From positions 1-9,627 of the forward strand of contig VEOV01000302.1 of the NCBI GenBank assembly GCA_012026855.1: a stretch of DNA of 9,627 bases, written 5' to 3'. The stretch is from Geobacter sp. Lineage in GTDB: Bacteria > Desulfobacterota > Desulfuromonadia > Geobacterales > DSM-12255. Positions within the stretch are counted from its first letter, which is position 1; each line of letters begins with the position of its first letter. Below the pieces are notes generated by a model. That model had not been told where the DNA came from. It worked only from the letters and a program-made list of their open reading frames with translations, and did no database searches. The translations under genes and the position numbers were made by a program. Below are positions 1-7,264 of the stretch, piece by piece.

Positions 1-411
1 GGCAATGACCACCCTGGCGACTTCACCGGCGTGGGCCGCAACTATCCCTTTAGCAGTTTCAAGATCGCTGTCAGCGGCTTTTTTCTCGAGAATCCTCCCC
101 AGAACACCACCTGCTGCGAGGCTGGCGACTATTTGATCGCCAAAGACGGTCCTCCAGAGAGATTCCGGCGGTTCTACTCCCGAGGCAGCTGTGGCAGGAA
201 AGTCAACGAACGAGGCATTGCCGAAGTTTTCAGCGGCATAATCTGCCAGACCTCTGGCAGACGCATGCAATGCCCGTCTCCTGGCGCTGTCATCCTGTGA
301 AACTGTCTCATCCGGGCGGATCTGATCGCTGAACACCACGACCCGCTCCCCTCGCGCCAACCCCATATTGGTTACCAGCAGAGATGAAAAAGCTGCCTTG
401 AATTTCTCCAT
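1..411 (-). CDS. Probable M29-type (AmpS-like) aminopeptidase, N-terminal 137 residues, cut by window edge
   Basis: The frame is open from an ATG at 411 to the left edge, giving 137 residues that begin MEKFKAAFSSLLVTNMGLAR. A Shine-Dalgarno run GGAGAAGAG lies 4 nt before this ATG and fixes the start. The N-terminus has the pattern of the thermophilic metallopeptidase M29 / aminopeptidase group, a short helix followed by 'G-ERVVVFSD', and the stretch with FGNASFVDFPATAASG resembles the 'aminopeptidase' proteins I recall from Geobacter. The metal ligands of M29 enzymes lie further downstream, outside the window, so catalytic competence cannot be judged. By family, the role would be cytoplasmic release of N-terminal amino acids from peptides. 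The gene is divergent from sfrB and shares its 230-bp upstream region. The family call rests on N-terminal resemblance only; that it is a real gene is much surer. Confidence 0.6.
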   Translation of the reverse strand, partial: MEKFKAAFSSLLVTNMGLARGERVVVFSDQIRPDETVSQDDSARRRALHASARGLADYAAENFGNASFVDFPATAASGVEPPESLWRTVFGDQIVASLAAGGVLGRILEKKAADSDLETAKGIVAAHAGEVARVVIA

Positions 412-428
412 CAGACTCTTCTCCGGAC

Positions 429-440
429 AAAAATATTTTT
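429..440. repeat. 12-bp perfect A/T palindrome in aminopeptidase leader
   Basis: AAAAATATTTTT is a perfect palindrome just upstream of the aminopeptidase Shine-Dalgarno. It falls in the predicted 5' leader of the minus-strand mRNA, where it may keep the ribosome site unstructured, or it may simply be A/T-rich leader. No function can be assigned. Confidence 0.35.
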
Positions 441-450
441 ATGAATAAAC

Positions 451-479
451 TATATAGCAGAGGTGCCGGATGAAGGCAA
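451..479 (-). promoter_or_regulatory. Candidate sigma-70 promoter of the aminopeptidase gene
   Basis: Read on the minus strand, TTGCCT (479-474) is a 4/6 match to the -35 consensus. It is followed after 17 bp by TATATA (456-451), with the alternative TATAGT offset by 2 bp. Transcription would begin near 444, leaving a leader of about 33 nt before the ATG at 411. Spacing and position are right, but the hexamers are moderate and no start site is known. Confidence 0.4.
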
Positions 480-485
480 TCCGGC
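465..485. promoter_or_regulatory. Inverted repeat (7-7-7) over the aminopeptidase -35 box, possible operator
   Basis: GCCGGAT (465-471) and ATCCGGC (479-485) are perfect inverted arms separated by 7 bp. The spacer holds most of the candidate -35 hexamer of the minus-strand promoter, so a dimeric regulator bound here would overlap RNA polymerase. Arm length and centre-to-centre spacing of about 14 bp suit a helix-turn-helix dimer. The protein is unknown. Confidence 0.4.
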
Positions 486-508
486 TGGCCCTGCGGGAGA
501 ATTTTTCC

Positions 509-536
509 TTGATTTAGCGATGTTATCTGTGATAAA
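509..536 (+). promoter_or_regulatory. Weak candidate sigma-70 promoter of sfrBA
   Basis: TTGATT (509-514) and GATAAA (531-536) are 4/6 matches to the -35 and -10 hexamers at 16-bp spacing. The resulting leader would be about 100 nt. A second, poorer option is AATAAT (576-581) with TTGTTC (555-560) at 15-bp spacing. Neither is decisive. The promoter must lie in this gap because the upstream gene is divergent. Confidence 0.25.
523..535. promoter_or_regulatory. Inverted repeat TTATC-TGT-GATAA upstream of sfrB
   Basis: Perfect 5-bp arms flank a 3-bp spacer, overlapping the candidate -10 region of sfrBA. It could be a small operator half of a larger site or a chance A/T-rich repeat. It sits 10 bp before another palindrome (546-553). 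Confidence 0.3.
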
Positions 537-545
537 CCTGCATAC

Positions 546-553
546 TGTATACA
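546..553. promoter_or_regulatory. TGTATACA palindrome upstream of sfrB, GntR/FadR-like operator core
   Basis: TGTATACA is a perfect 8-bp palindrome, symmetric also at the outer A/T pair (544/555). Cores of the type TGTATACA are typical of several GntR-family (FadR subgroup) operators, so a carbon-metabolism regulator of that family is a reasonable but unproven candidate. An 8-bp palindrome alone can arise by chance. Confidence 0.3.
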
Positions 554-606
554 ATTGTTCGGCGTCTATTTATTCAATAATAGCAAATAGTTATGCAATT
601 TTACCC

Positions 607-620
607 TGCCCTGCAGGGCA
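607..620. promoter_or_regulatory. 14-bp perfect palindrome in the sfrB leader
   Basis: TGCCCTGCAGGGCA is a perfect 14-bp palindrome ending 11 bp before the sfrB Shine-Dalgarno at 632. It has no loop, so it suits a DNA-binding dimer better than an RNA hairpin. Bound protein would act as a roadblock just downstream of the promoter. It is the longest gap-free G/C-rich palindrome in this intergenic region. Confidence 0.4.
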
Positions 621-631
621 ACTTTTGCGCT

Positions 632-636
632 GGAGG
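632..636 (+). promoter_or_regulatory. Shine-Dalgarno GGAGG that sets the GTG start of sfrB
   Basis: GGAGG lies 5 nt before GTG at 642 and no nearby in-frame ATG competes: the next in-frame methionine is about residue 39, inside the conserved domain. This decides a GTG start for sfrB. Confidence 0.8.
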
Positions 637-641
637 CTTAA

Positions 642-2660
642 GTGGCACAGGTGGTTTTTTCCAGCTGGGGAAGGAATATTATCGACAACCGCTCCGGCGG
701 TGAGGTTAAAGAGGCGACTTTCCGTCTGCCGGTCGCCCATGACGGGGAGCACCCCATGGCAGCTTTCATGGGTTGGGACGGCTTCATCGTCTTTGACAGT
801 GGGGTCGATATCCCCAAAATGGCAGCCGAATATATGCACCGGGTGCAGACCCTCTACTGCTGCGGCAAATGCACCCCCGGCAAAAAGGGGACCAAGGTAC
901 TGTCCGACCTGCTGGCCGCTGTCCTTGAGGGGCGGGCCAAAGAGTCGGATCTGGACACTGTTGCCGACCTGAAGGAATTGCTGGCCAACTGCAAGTGCAC
1001 CCTCTGCCAGACCTCAACCATTCCGGTCATGGACGCTGTCCAGTATTATCGCGACGCCTTCATTGCCAAGCTGAACGGCAGCAGCCAGCAGACCGGTGAG
1101 CACCGTTTCATCCATAAGTACACTGCACCATGCCAGGACAAATGTCCGGCCCACATCGACATTCCCGCTTACATTGAAGCCATCAAGGATTACCGTTTCG
1201 ACGAGTCCCTGGCCATTATCCGCGAAAACATGCCGCTCCCTTCTGTCTGCGGCCGTGTCTGCCCACATCCGTGTGAAACCGCCTGCCGCCGCAAAAACGT
1301 CGATGAACCGATCAGCATCATGGTGCTGAAGCGTTCCGCCTCGGACTATGAATGGCAGCACAATGCCCTGCCGCCAATGCAGCCCAAGCCGCGCAAGAGC
1401 AAAACCGTTGCCATTGTCGGCGCCGGACCGGCAGGACTGGCAGCAGCCTACTATCTTGCCCTGGAAGGCTATCCCTGCACCATCTACGAAGCCCTTCCGG
1501 AAGGGTTCGGCGGCGGCATGATCGCTGTCGGGATTCCACCCTACCGGATGCCGCGTCATATCCTGCAGCGGGATATCGACATCATCGCCTCCATGGGTGT
1601 TGAGATCGTCTATGACACCCGTATCGGCAAGGACATCACCCTGGCGCAGCTGAAAGAGAAGTTTGATGCCGTGCTCCTCGCTCCGGGCGCCCACCGCTCC
1701 AAACCGATGGGCGTTGAAGGTGAAGACGCCGGTTACAAAGGTTTCCTCAAAGGGGGCATCGACTTCCTCCGCGAAGCCTACATGGGTAAGCCGCCCGGCA
1801 TGGGCAACAAAGTCGTCGTTGTCGGCGGCGGTAATACCGCCATCGACTGTGTGCGGGTTGCCCTCCGTGAAGGCGCCGAGCTGTCATGCCTGGTTTATCG
1901 TCGTTCCCGCAATGAAATGCCTGCCGACGTCTGGGAGGTCGATGGCGCTGATGATGAAGGCGTACAGTTTGAATTCCAGGTACTTCCGACCAAAGTTATT
2001 GCCGACGCAAACAACCAGATTACCGGCGTAGAATGCGTCAGGATGGCCCTTGGCGAGCCGGATGCATCGGGCCGTCGCCGTCCGGAACCAATGGCCGGCA
2101 GCGAATTCGTTATCGAGTGCGATACGGTCATCCCGGCCATCGGCCAGGATCCGGATCTCTCCTTTATCCCGGCTGACTGCGGCATCGACATCACCAAATG
2201 GAACACGGTCGTCACCAAGTATGTGCCTCTTAAAGGGGCTGACGGCAAGGGGCTCAAGGACGGCATGGGGAACGAGCTGGCCCGGACCCTGATTACCGAC
2301 CTTGATGGTGTGTTTGCCAGTGGTGACGCCGAGATCGGCCCGCTCACCGTCGTCGCCTGTATCGGCAATGCCCACCGGGCTGCCAGGGTCATCCAGCGCT
2401 GGCTGGAAGAGGGGAAAGCCTATATCACCGATGATGAGCTGATGGAGGATATCCTCACCTATCTGCCGGTTTACGACAAGAATGAGAAGGTTCCCTGGCT
2501 CGATTCCGCAACCCGCCCGCACCAGGATGAAGTCCACGGTAAGGAACGCGCCTGCAAAGGGAACTACCAGGAAGTTGAACTCGGCTTTGCCAATAAAAAA
2601 GCTGTTAAAGAAGCGGAGCGCTGCCTCAGATGCTACCGCATGGCAATGGCAGCCGTTTAG
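642..2660 (+). CDS. sfrB: SfrB-like NADPH oxidoreductase beta subunit (FAD, Fe-S, GltD-like)
   Basis: A 672-residue flavoprotein read from GTG. Residues 65-140 resemble the NuoF C-terminal [4Fe-4S] domain (CCGKC at 73-77, CKCTLC at 117-122). Residues 155-235 form a GltD/NfnB-type N-terminal domain for two [4Fe-4S] clusters (C164, C168, C203, C207, C211, C215). A FAD Rossmann fold follows (GAGPAG, 260-265), then an NADPH fold (GGGNTA, 395-400) with the GltD-type nucleotide signature YRRSRNEMPA at 419-428. A second FAD segment (ASGDAEIGP) lies near residue 560. The C-terminus carries a CxxC pair (661, 664). Domain order and the mass of about 73 kDa match the beta subunit of Geobacter SfrAB, a soluble NADPH-dependent Fe(III) reductase in vitro. 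Published knock-out work linked it to acetate metabolism and NADPH recycling rather than respiration. It lies 52 nt before sfrA in the same operon. Related bifurcating NAD(P)H oxidoreductase subunits are the main alternative. Confidence 0.88.
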   Translation: MAQVVFSSWGRNIIDNRSGGEVKEATFRLPVAHDGEHPMAAFMGWDGFIVFDSGVDIPKMAAEYMHRVQTLYCCGKCTPGKKGTKVLSDLLAAVLEGRAKESDLDTVADLKELLANCKCTLCQTSTIPVMDAVQYYRDAFIAKLNGSSQQTGEHRFIHKYTAPCQDKCPAHIDIPAYIEAIKDYRFDESLAIIRENMPLPSVCGRVCPHPCETACRRKNVDEPISIMVLKRSASDYEWQHNALPPMQPKPRKSKTVAIVGAGPAGLAAAYYLALEGYPCTIYEALPEGFGGGMIAVGIPPYRMPRHILQRDIDIIASMGVEIVYDTRIGKDITLAQLKEKFDAVLLAPGAHRSKPMGVEGEDAGYKGFLKGGIDFLREAYMGKPPGMGNKVVVVGGGNTAIDCVRVALREGAELSCLVYRRSRNEMPADVWEVDGADDEGVQFEFQVLPTKVIADANNQITGVECVRMALGEPDASGRRRPEPMAGSEFVIECDTVIPAIGQDPDLSFIPADCGIDITKWNTVVTKYVPLKGADGKGLKDGMGNELARTLITDLDGVFASGDAEIGPLTVVACIGNAHRAARVIQRWLEEGKAYITDDELMEDILTYLPVYDKNEKVPWLDSATRPHQDEVHGKERACKGNYQEVELGFANKKAVKEAERCLRCYRMAMAAV

Positions 2661-2712
2661 CGGGAAATGCATTCATAAATTAAATACGCTCTGGCTTTGA
2701 GGAGTAACATAA

Positions 2713-5115
2713 ATGGTCAGCTTGACGATTGACGGTAAAAATATCAGCGTGGCAAAGGGGACAACCATCCTGGCTGCAGCTGCTGAACTGGGCATCAAAA
2801 TCCCGACCCTCTGCTGGTTGCAGAAGGTCTCCCCAACCGGCGCCTGCCGGATCTGTGCGGTGGAGGTCGAGGGGGTTGACCGCAACATGACCGCCTGCAA
2901 CACACCGGTCAAAGAGGGGATCGTCGTTACCACCCAATCGGAAAAACTCACCATAGCCCGCAAGAAGATCATGGAGCTGATGCTGGGCAACCACCCGCTG
3001 GACTGCCCGGTCTGTGACGCCGGCGGTGAGTGCGACCTGCAGGACAACTGCTACGGGCTTGAAGTGGCCAAGCAGAGCTACTCGGCAGTGCTTGAGCGCC
3101 AGCCGATCCGCTACGACTGGAAACTGCTGGAATCCGACCCGAACCGCTGCATCCTCTGTGAAAAATGCGTCAAGGTAGACCATGAAATTGTCGGTTGCGA
3201 CGCCATTGAAGTGGTTAACAGAGGGGATAACACCATTATCGACACGGTTGACGGCAAGCCGCTCAACTGCGAATTCTGCGGCAACTGCATCGCTGTCTGT
3301 CCGACCGGCACCCTGATCAGCAAGCCGTTCAAGTTCAAGGGTCGCCCCTGGACATTCGACGTAACCAAAAGCGTCTGCTCTTTCTGCAGCACCGGCTGCC
3401 AGATTGAGTATCACTCCAAAGACGGCAGGGTCGAGCGTGTCACCAGTGATGACAGTACCTTCAACGAGGGGAATCTCTGCATCAGCGGCCGTTTCGGCTA
3501 CGCGGCCTTCAACTCTCCGGACCGCCTGACAGCACCGCAGGTTGACGGCAAGCAGGTAACCTGGGATGAAGCTCTGGCTACCGTGGCAGACCGTCTCAAA
3601 CTGGTTGCTGCACAGTCATTTGCTGCCATTGCCTCGCCGCGCCTGACAAACGAAGAGAACTTCCTCTTTGCCAAGCTTGTGAAAGAGGTTATCGGCTCGC
3701 CCAATATGGACTCAGAGGCCCGTTTCGGCTTTGCTCCGGCGCTCGACATTCTCAAGAAACAGCTCGGCATTGATGGCGCCAGCGCCACCATTGACAGAAT
3801 CGACACAGCCGACGCCATCCTTGTAATCGGTGCCGATCTGAACGCCGAATCATCAGGCATCGAATACCATGTCATCAAGGCCGCCACCAGGAACGATGCA
3901 AAACTGGTCCTGGCCAACATGCGTTCGGTAAAACTGAAGAAATTCGCCAATACCCACCTGCAGTACAAACCGGGCGGAGAGGTTGCGCTGGTCAATGCCC
4001 TTGCCAAGCTCCTGCTGGCAAAAGGTTATGATGCGCCGGAACTGGCAGCGGCACTTTCTGCAAGTTCCGTTGCCGAGCTGGCAACTGCTGCCGGAGTGTC
4101 CGAAGCTGCCCTGAATGAAGCTGTGGCCCTGCTGGCAGGGAGCAAAGCCCCGGCAGTCATCTTCGGCGCGGATATCATCAAAGCTGCTGCCTCGGCCGAT
4201 GCAGTCGCTGCGGTTGCCAACCTGGCCATCCTGCTGGGTGCCCTCGGCAAGGATGCCGGCGGGGTCTTCCCCATAGACGAAAAGAACAATACCCTTGGCA
4301 TGCTCGAAATGGGGGCACTGCCGGGAGATAACGGCAAGGACATCTTTGCCATCATCAGCGCCATTGAAACCGGTGAAATAAAGGCTCTCGACGTAGCTGC
4401 CTCAAATCAGCTGGCCTCTTTCCCGGATAACCGCCGCATCAAAAAGGCTTTCGAAAAACTCTCCCTGCTGAACGTTCAGGATATGGCTGCCACAGAGCTG
4501 ACCAGGATGGCCCATATTGTTCTTCCCGGCGTTTCTCCGGCAGAGAAGAGCGGCACCTTCACCACGCCCGATGGCCGGGTCCAGACCCTGCAGCAGGCAG
4601 TGCCACCCCTTGGAGACGCGAAAGAGGACCTGCAGATTTTCGGCAGCATCATCAATAGCCTTAAAGGTGAGACAAAGGCCTACTCGGCTGAAGCTGTCAT
4701 GGCGGACATTGCCGCAGCCAATGCTCTCTACGCTTCTGCAGGGACTCGCTCGGCAGCTACGACTCCCCGGTTTGCCAAAGCCGCAGCAGCTCCAGCGGCA
4801 GCCAAGACAACCCTGCTTGTCGGGCCGATACTCTTTCATAACGGCACAACCACCCTCTCCTCCGAAAACAATACAACTGTTTCTCCGGAAGGTTTCCTGG
4901 AAATTTCAGCCGAAGACGCCTCTGCAATGGGCATCAGTGATGGTTCAAGCGTAACCGTTAAGAGTGAAACCGGCAGCATCTCTGCCAAGGCAAAGATCTC
5001 CACCAAGCTGCAGCCGGGTCTTTTCTTTGCCCCCTACCACTTCACAGCGCTCAATGCCGCCTCCCTGCTGAACGGGGCCGACAACACCGTGGCGGTGACA
5101 GTAGCCAAAGCCTGA
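2713..5115 (+). CDS. sfrA: SfrA-like alpha subunit (NuoG/formate dehydrogenase-like Fe-S and molybdopterin-fold protein)
   Basis: An 800-residue protein (about 83-85 kDa) with ATG preceded by TGAGGAG at 8 nt. Domains in order: a [2Fe-2S] ferredoxin (C34, C45, C48, C62); a His-Cys3 [4Fe-4S] site (H94, C98, C101, C107); a two-cluster ferredoxin (C146, C149, C152, C196 and C186, C189, C192, C162); a molybdopterin-type [4Fe-4S] site (C222, C225, C229, C256); the molybdopterin oxidoreductase fold; an Ala/Pro-rich linker near 685-698; and a C-terminal dinucleotide-binding-like domain. Where formate dehydrogenases carry catalytic Cys/Sec, this protein has Gly339 (context SEARFGF), so formate oxidation is unlikely and the fold probably serves as a scaffold, as in NuoG. 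It should pass electrons between the SfrB flavin and the acceptor. It is cytoplasmic: no Tat or Sec signal is visible. Size and neighbour match SfrA of Geobacter. Confidence 0.88.
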   Translation: MVSLTIDGKNISVAKGTTILAAAAELGIKIPTLCWLQKVSPTGACRICAVEVEGVDRNMTACNTPVKEGIVVTTQSEKLTIARKKIMELMLGNHPLDCPVCDAGGECDLQDNCYGLEVAKQSYSAVLERQPIRYDWKLLESDPNRCILCEKCVKVDHEIVGCDAIEVVNRGDNTIIDTVDGKPLNCEFCGNCIAVCPTGTLISKPFKFKGRPWTFDVTKSVCSFCSTGCQIEYHSKDGRVERVTSDDSTFNEGNLCISGRFGYAAFNSPDRLTAPQVDGKQVTWDEALATVADRLKLVAAQSFAAIASPRLTNEENFLFAKLVKEVIGSPNMDSEARFGFAPALDILKKQLGIDGASATIDRIDTADAILVIGADLNAESSGIEYHVIKAATRNDAKLVLANMRSVKLKKFANTHLQYKPGGEVALVNALAKLLLAKGYDAPELAAALSASSVAELATAAGVSEAALNEAVALLAGSKAPAVIFGADIIKAAASADAVAAVANLAILLGALGKDAGGVFPIDEKNNTLGMLEMGALPGDNGKDIFAIISAIETGEIKALDVAASNQLASFPDNRRIKKAFEKLSLLNVQDMAATELTRMAHIVLPGVSPAEKSGTFTTPDGRVQTLQQAVPPLGDAKEDLQIFGSIINSLKGETKAYSAEAVMADIAAANALYASAGTRSAATTPRFAKAAAAPAAAKTTLLVGPILFHNGTTTLSSENNTTVSPEGFLEISAEDASAMGISDGSSVTVKSETGSISAKAKISTKLQPGLFFAPYHFTALNAASLLNGADNTVAVTVAKA

Positions 5116-5141
5116 TCCAGCAAGTCATTTATCAATAAAAA

Positions 5142-5177
5142 GAGCCCCTGCAATTATTCTGCAGGGGCTCATTTTTT
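5142..5177. terminator. Bidirectional rho-independent terminator between sfrA and the GGDEF gene
   Basis: An 11-bp perfect stem, GAGCCCCTGCA (5142-5152) with TGCAGGGGCTC (5160-5170), closes a 7-nt loop. It is followed by TTTTTT (5172-5177) on the plus strand. On the minus strand the stem is followed by TTTTTATTG, so it can stop both convergent operons. It starts 27 nt after the sfrA stop and ends 19 nt before the GGDEF gene's stop. Confidence 0.92.
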
Positions 5178-5195
5178 ACCTGATGACTCTGCCGG

Positions 5196-7223
5196 TCAGG
5201 CAGTCAAAACCTGCACCGGGTCAACTGCGCTGTCAGCCACCGCATCATAGAGAACTATACAGTCCCGGCCATCTGCCTTCGCCCGGTAAAGAGCTCTTTT
5301 GGCAGCATCCATCAGAGCAGCTTCGCTGTCGCCATCCTCCGGGTAGGTAGCAAGACCGATACTGGCAGAAAGGCGGCCCGAGGGGAGAGCATCTGCCCCG
5401 GCAACCTTCATCCGCCCACAGGCCTTGCTGATTCTCTCCGCCACGACGGTGGCCTCTTTTTTGGGTGTCCCTGGCAGAATCAGGCAGAAGGTTTCCCCGC
5501 CAAAACTGCAGATGACATCCATCTGCCTGGCGGAACGGGTGATGGCGGCAACGGTTTTCTTGATCGCTGCGGCGGCCGAGGCGGCGCCGGCCAGCGACGA
5601 GTACAGGTTGAAATGGTCCAGCTCCACCAGCACGGTAGTAAACTGCAGATTCTGCCGCTGACTCCGGTTGACCTCCTCGGCAACCCGCCTGTCGAGGAAA
5701 CTGCGATTGTAAAGGTTTGTGCCGGGATCAACTGCGGAGAGATTCTGCATCAGTTCCGTCTCTTTCCTTGACTCGGCCCTTTCCAGAACCAGCGAGGCCT
5801 GGCAGAGCAACAGGGAGAGCAGCTGCAGGTCATTCTCCGTAAAGATGTCATTGCCCGCCTTGTCGGCGAGATTAAGTACGCCGATCAGCCGGTCACCCTT
5901 TTTGAAGGGGGTACTGATAAATGACTTTGTCCGGTAACGGGGCCGATTGGTTGTGGCAACCCTGCTATCGGTTTCAATATCATTGACCACAATCGGCGTC
6001 CCGGAAGCGGCTACCCGGCCGGCAATCCCTTCGCCAAGCTTTATATTGAGACTTTTTGACAGCTGGTCATTAAGTGCCAGGGAAGAGACAATCCTCAGGG
6101 AATAGCCGGTGTCATCCAGCAACATCAACGAACCGGACGAAGCCCCGAGAAAACCTGCAGCAGTGGTCAGAATCCTGCGGTAGAGATCTTCGGCGCTGTC
6201 GGCCTCAAGCATGACACCGGTCATTGCCAGCAGCCTTGCAGGAAGTGACGAGCCGGCATAATGGGTCGCCTCGTTTTTCAGCTGCAGCAGCCTGGACGCG
6301 GCCCGGCCGGTGAGGATTTCCGCCAGCAGGGCATCTCTTGGCTGCAGCTCCAGATCGGGCAGCAGGATACAGCCTAAAAGCTCACTGCCGGCCATCAGCG
6401 GCAGCAGGGTGGCGCTTTTGGCGTCAAGAGTCTTGAAAATCTCCCCGGTCTCGGGTATCAGCTGCATGGAACGCTCACCGGGATGTTCTGCAATCAGCCT
6501 GTGCAGCAGCACTCGGGACGTTTCCCCCAGATCAGCCGGCAATCCCCAGGTCCCTTTTATGGAAAAAGCGTCCCCTTCGTTACCAGAAATGGCCACCGCA
6601 ATCTGCTGGCAGTTGAACAGGACGCCAAAGGACTCACTCAACAGCGACAAAACTTCATCAAGGGTCTTCCCCCTGTCAAGCTGGGTAGATATGCCAACAA
6701 CAGAGTTCAGGCGGGATACGGTGGTTTCCAGGACGTGGTTATGCAGGTTCGAGCTCAGGTGGGACGGTAAAATGCGGTGCACTTTTTCCGCTGTTTCACG
6801 GACACTCTCCAGCTCAACAACAGGCAGAGCACCCAGCCGGTCAAGGATGGTAAACGGCTCGATCGACGCGGCCCTGTTCATGCTTTCCAGATAAAAGAGA
6901 TTGATGGAGCTTGTACGCACCCCCCAGGCAAGCAGACAGCGATGCGACATTGCCGGTTCCGGCAGCCTGATGGCAAAGCCGAGCAGACCTAACGGGCAGC
7001 GGCTGATGACCGGCAGGCCCCGTGCCAGGGCTTCGCGCAGGGCATCATCCAAGGGGAGAGTACAGCTCTTGCCACAGCTGGCAGTTGCTCCGGAATAGCC
7101 ACAGAGCTGCCCTGAAGAAACGTTTCTGGCAATTACCCCTTCGCTTTGTGAATAGAGTGCCAGACTGTAATGGGCCAGGAAAGGATAGGCACGGAGCGAA
7201 TCAAGGATATCGACAGGATTCAT
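5196..7223 (-). CDS. PocR-GAF-GAF-GGDEF signalling protein with degenerate cyclase site
   Basis: A 675-residue soluble sensor. Residues 10-115 match the PocR sensory domain, with Cys at 41, 50, 54 and 76 and the signature SRCPLGLLGFAI. Two GAF-type domains follow (about 185-315 and 341-485), then GGDEF (about 495-660). The cyclase motif reads GGETF (575-579). The metal Asp of the 'DxDxF' strand is Glu534, and the guanine-binding Asn and Asp positions are Ser542 and Ala551 (PleD N335 and D344). The inhibitory c-di-GMP site RxxD (R566-D569) sits at the canonical five residues before GGETF. It is therefore probably an enzymatically dead c-di-GMP receptor or a scaffold rather than a cyclase. The start is uncertain: ATG at 7223 has only a weak GGAAA, while in-frame TTG codons at 7244 (after GGGGGA) and 7256 would add 7 or 11 residues. 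It is the last gene of a minus-strand cluster, 41 nt after the DUF4911-type gene. Confidence 0.85.
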   Translation of the reverse strand: MNPVDILDSLRAYPFLAHYSLALYSQSEGVIARNVSSGQLCGYSGATASCGKSCTLPLDDALREALARGLPVISRCPLGLLGFAIRLPEPAMSHRCLLAWGVRTSSINLFYLESMNRAASIEPFTILDRLGALPVVELESVRETAEKVHRILPSHLSSNLHNHVLETTVSRLNSVVGISTQLDRGKTLDEVLSLLSESFGVLFNCQQIAVAISGNEGDAFSIKGTWGLPADLGETSRVLLHRLIAEHPGERSMQLIPETGEIFKTLDAKSATLLPLMAGSELLGCILLPDLELQPRDALLAEILTGRAASRLLQLKNEATHYAGSSLPARLLAMTGVMLEADSAEDLYRRILTTAAGFLGASSGSLMLLDDTGYSLRIVSSLALNDQLSKSLNIKLGEGIAGRVAASGTPIVVNDIETDSRVATTNRPRYRTKSFISTPFKKGDRLIGVLNLADKAGNDIFTENDLQLLSLLLCQASLVLERAESRKETELMQNLSAVDPGTNLYNRSFLDRRVAEEVNRSQRQNLQFTTVLVELDHFNLYSSLAGAASAAAAIKKTVAAITRSARQMDVICSFGGETFCLILPGTPKKEATVVAERISKACGRMKVAGADALPSGRLSASIGLATYPEDGDSEAALMDAAKRALYRAKADGRDCIVLYDAVADSAVDPVQVLTA

Positions 7224-7264
7224 TGAAGATATTTCCGGTGGCAAGCGTTCCCCCAAAAATCAGA

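Noticed and set aside
31..300. 89-codon plus-strand frame at the left edge
   Set aside because: It is antisense to the aminopeptidase frame, which has a good ribosome site and a family-like N-terminus.
463..972. 169-codon plus-strand frame overlapping the sfrB upstream region and 5' end
   Set aside because: It runs through the operator region and out of frame over sfrB. Its composition is shadow-like and there is no Shine-Dalgarno.
1014..1694. 226-codon open frame on the minus strand across sfrB
   Set aside because: It is opposite the conserved Fe-S and FAD parts of sfrB and has no motif or ribosome site.
1884..2672. 262-codon open frame on the minus strand across sfrB
   Set aside because: It lies wholly opposite a well-supported sfrB, has no recognisable domain, and reads as a mirror frame of G/C-rich coding DNA.
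2680..3414. 244-codon open frame on the minus strand across the 5' part of sfrA
   Set aside because: It is antisense to the cysteine-rich cluster domains, which fully explain the sequence, and no family pattern is seen.
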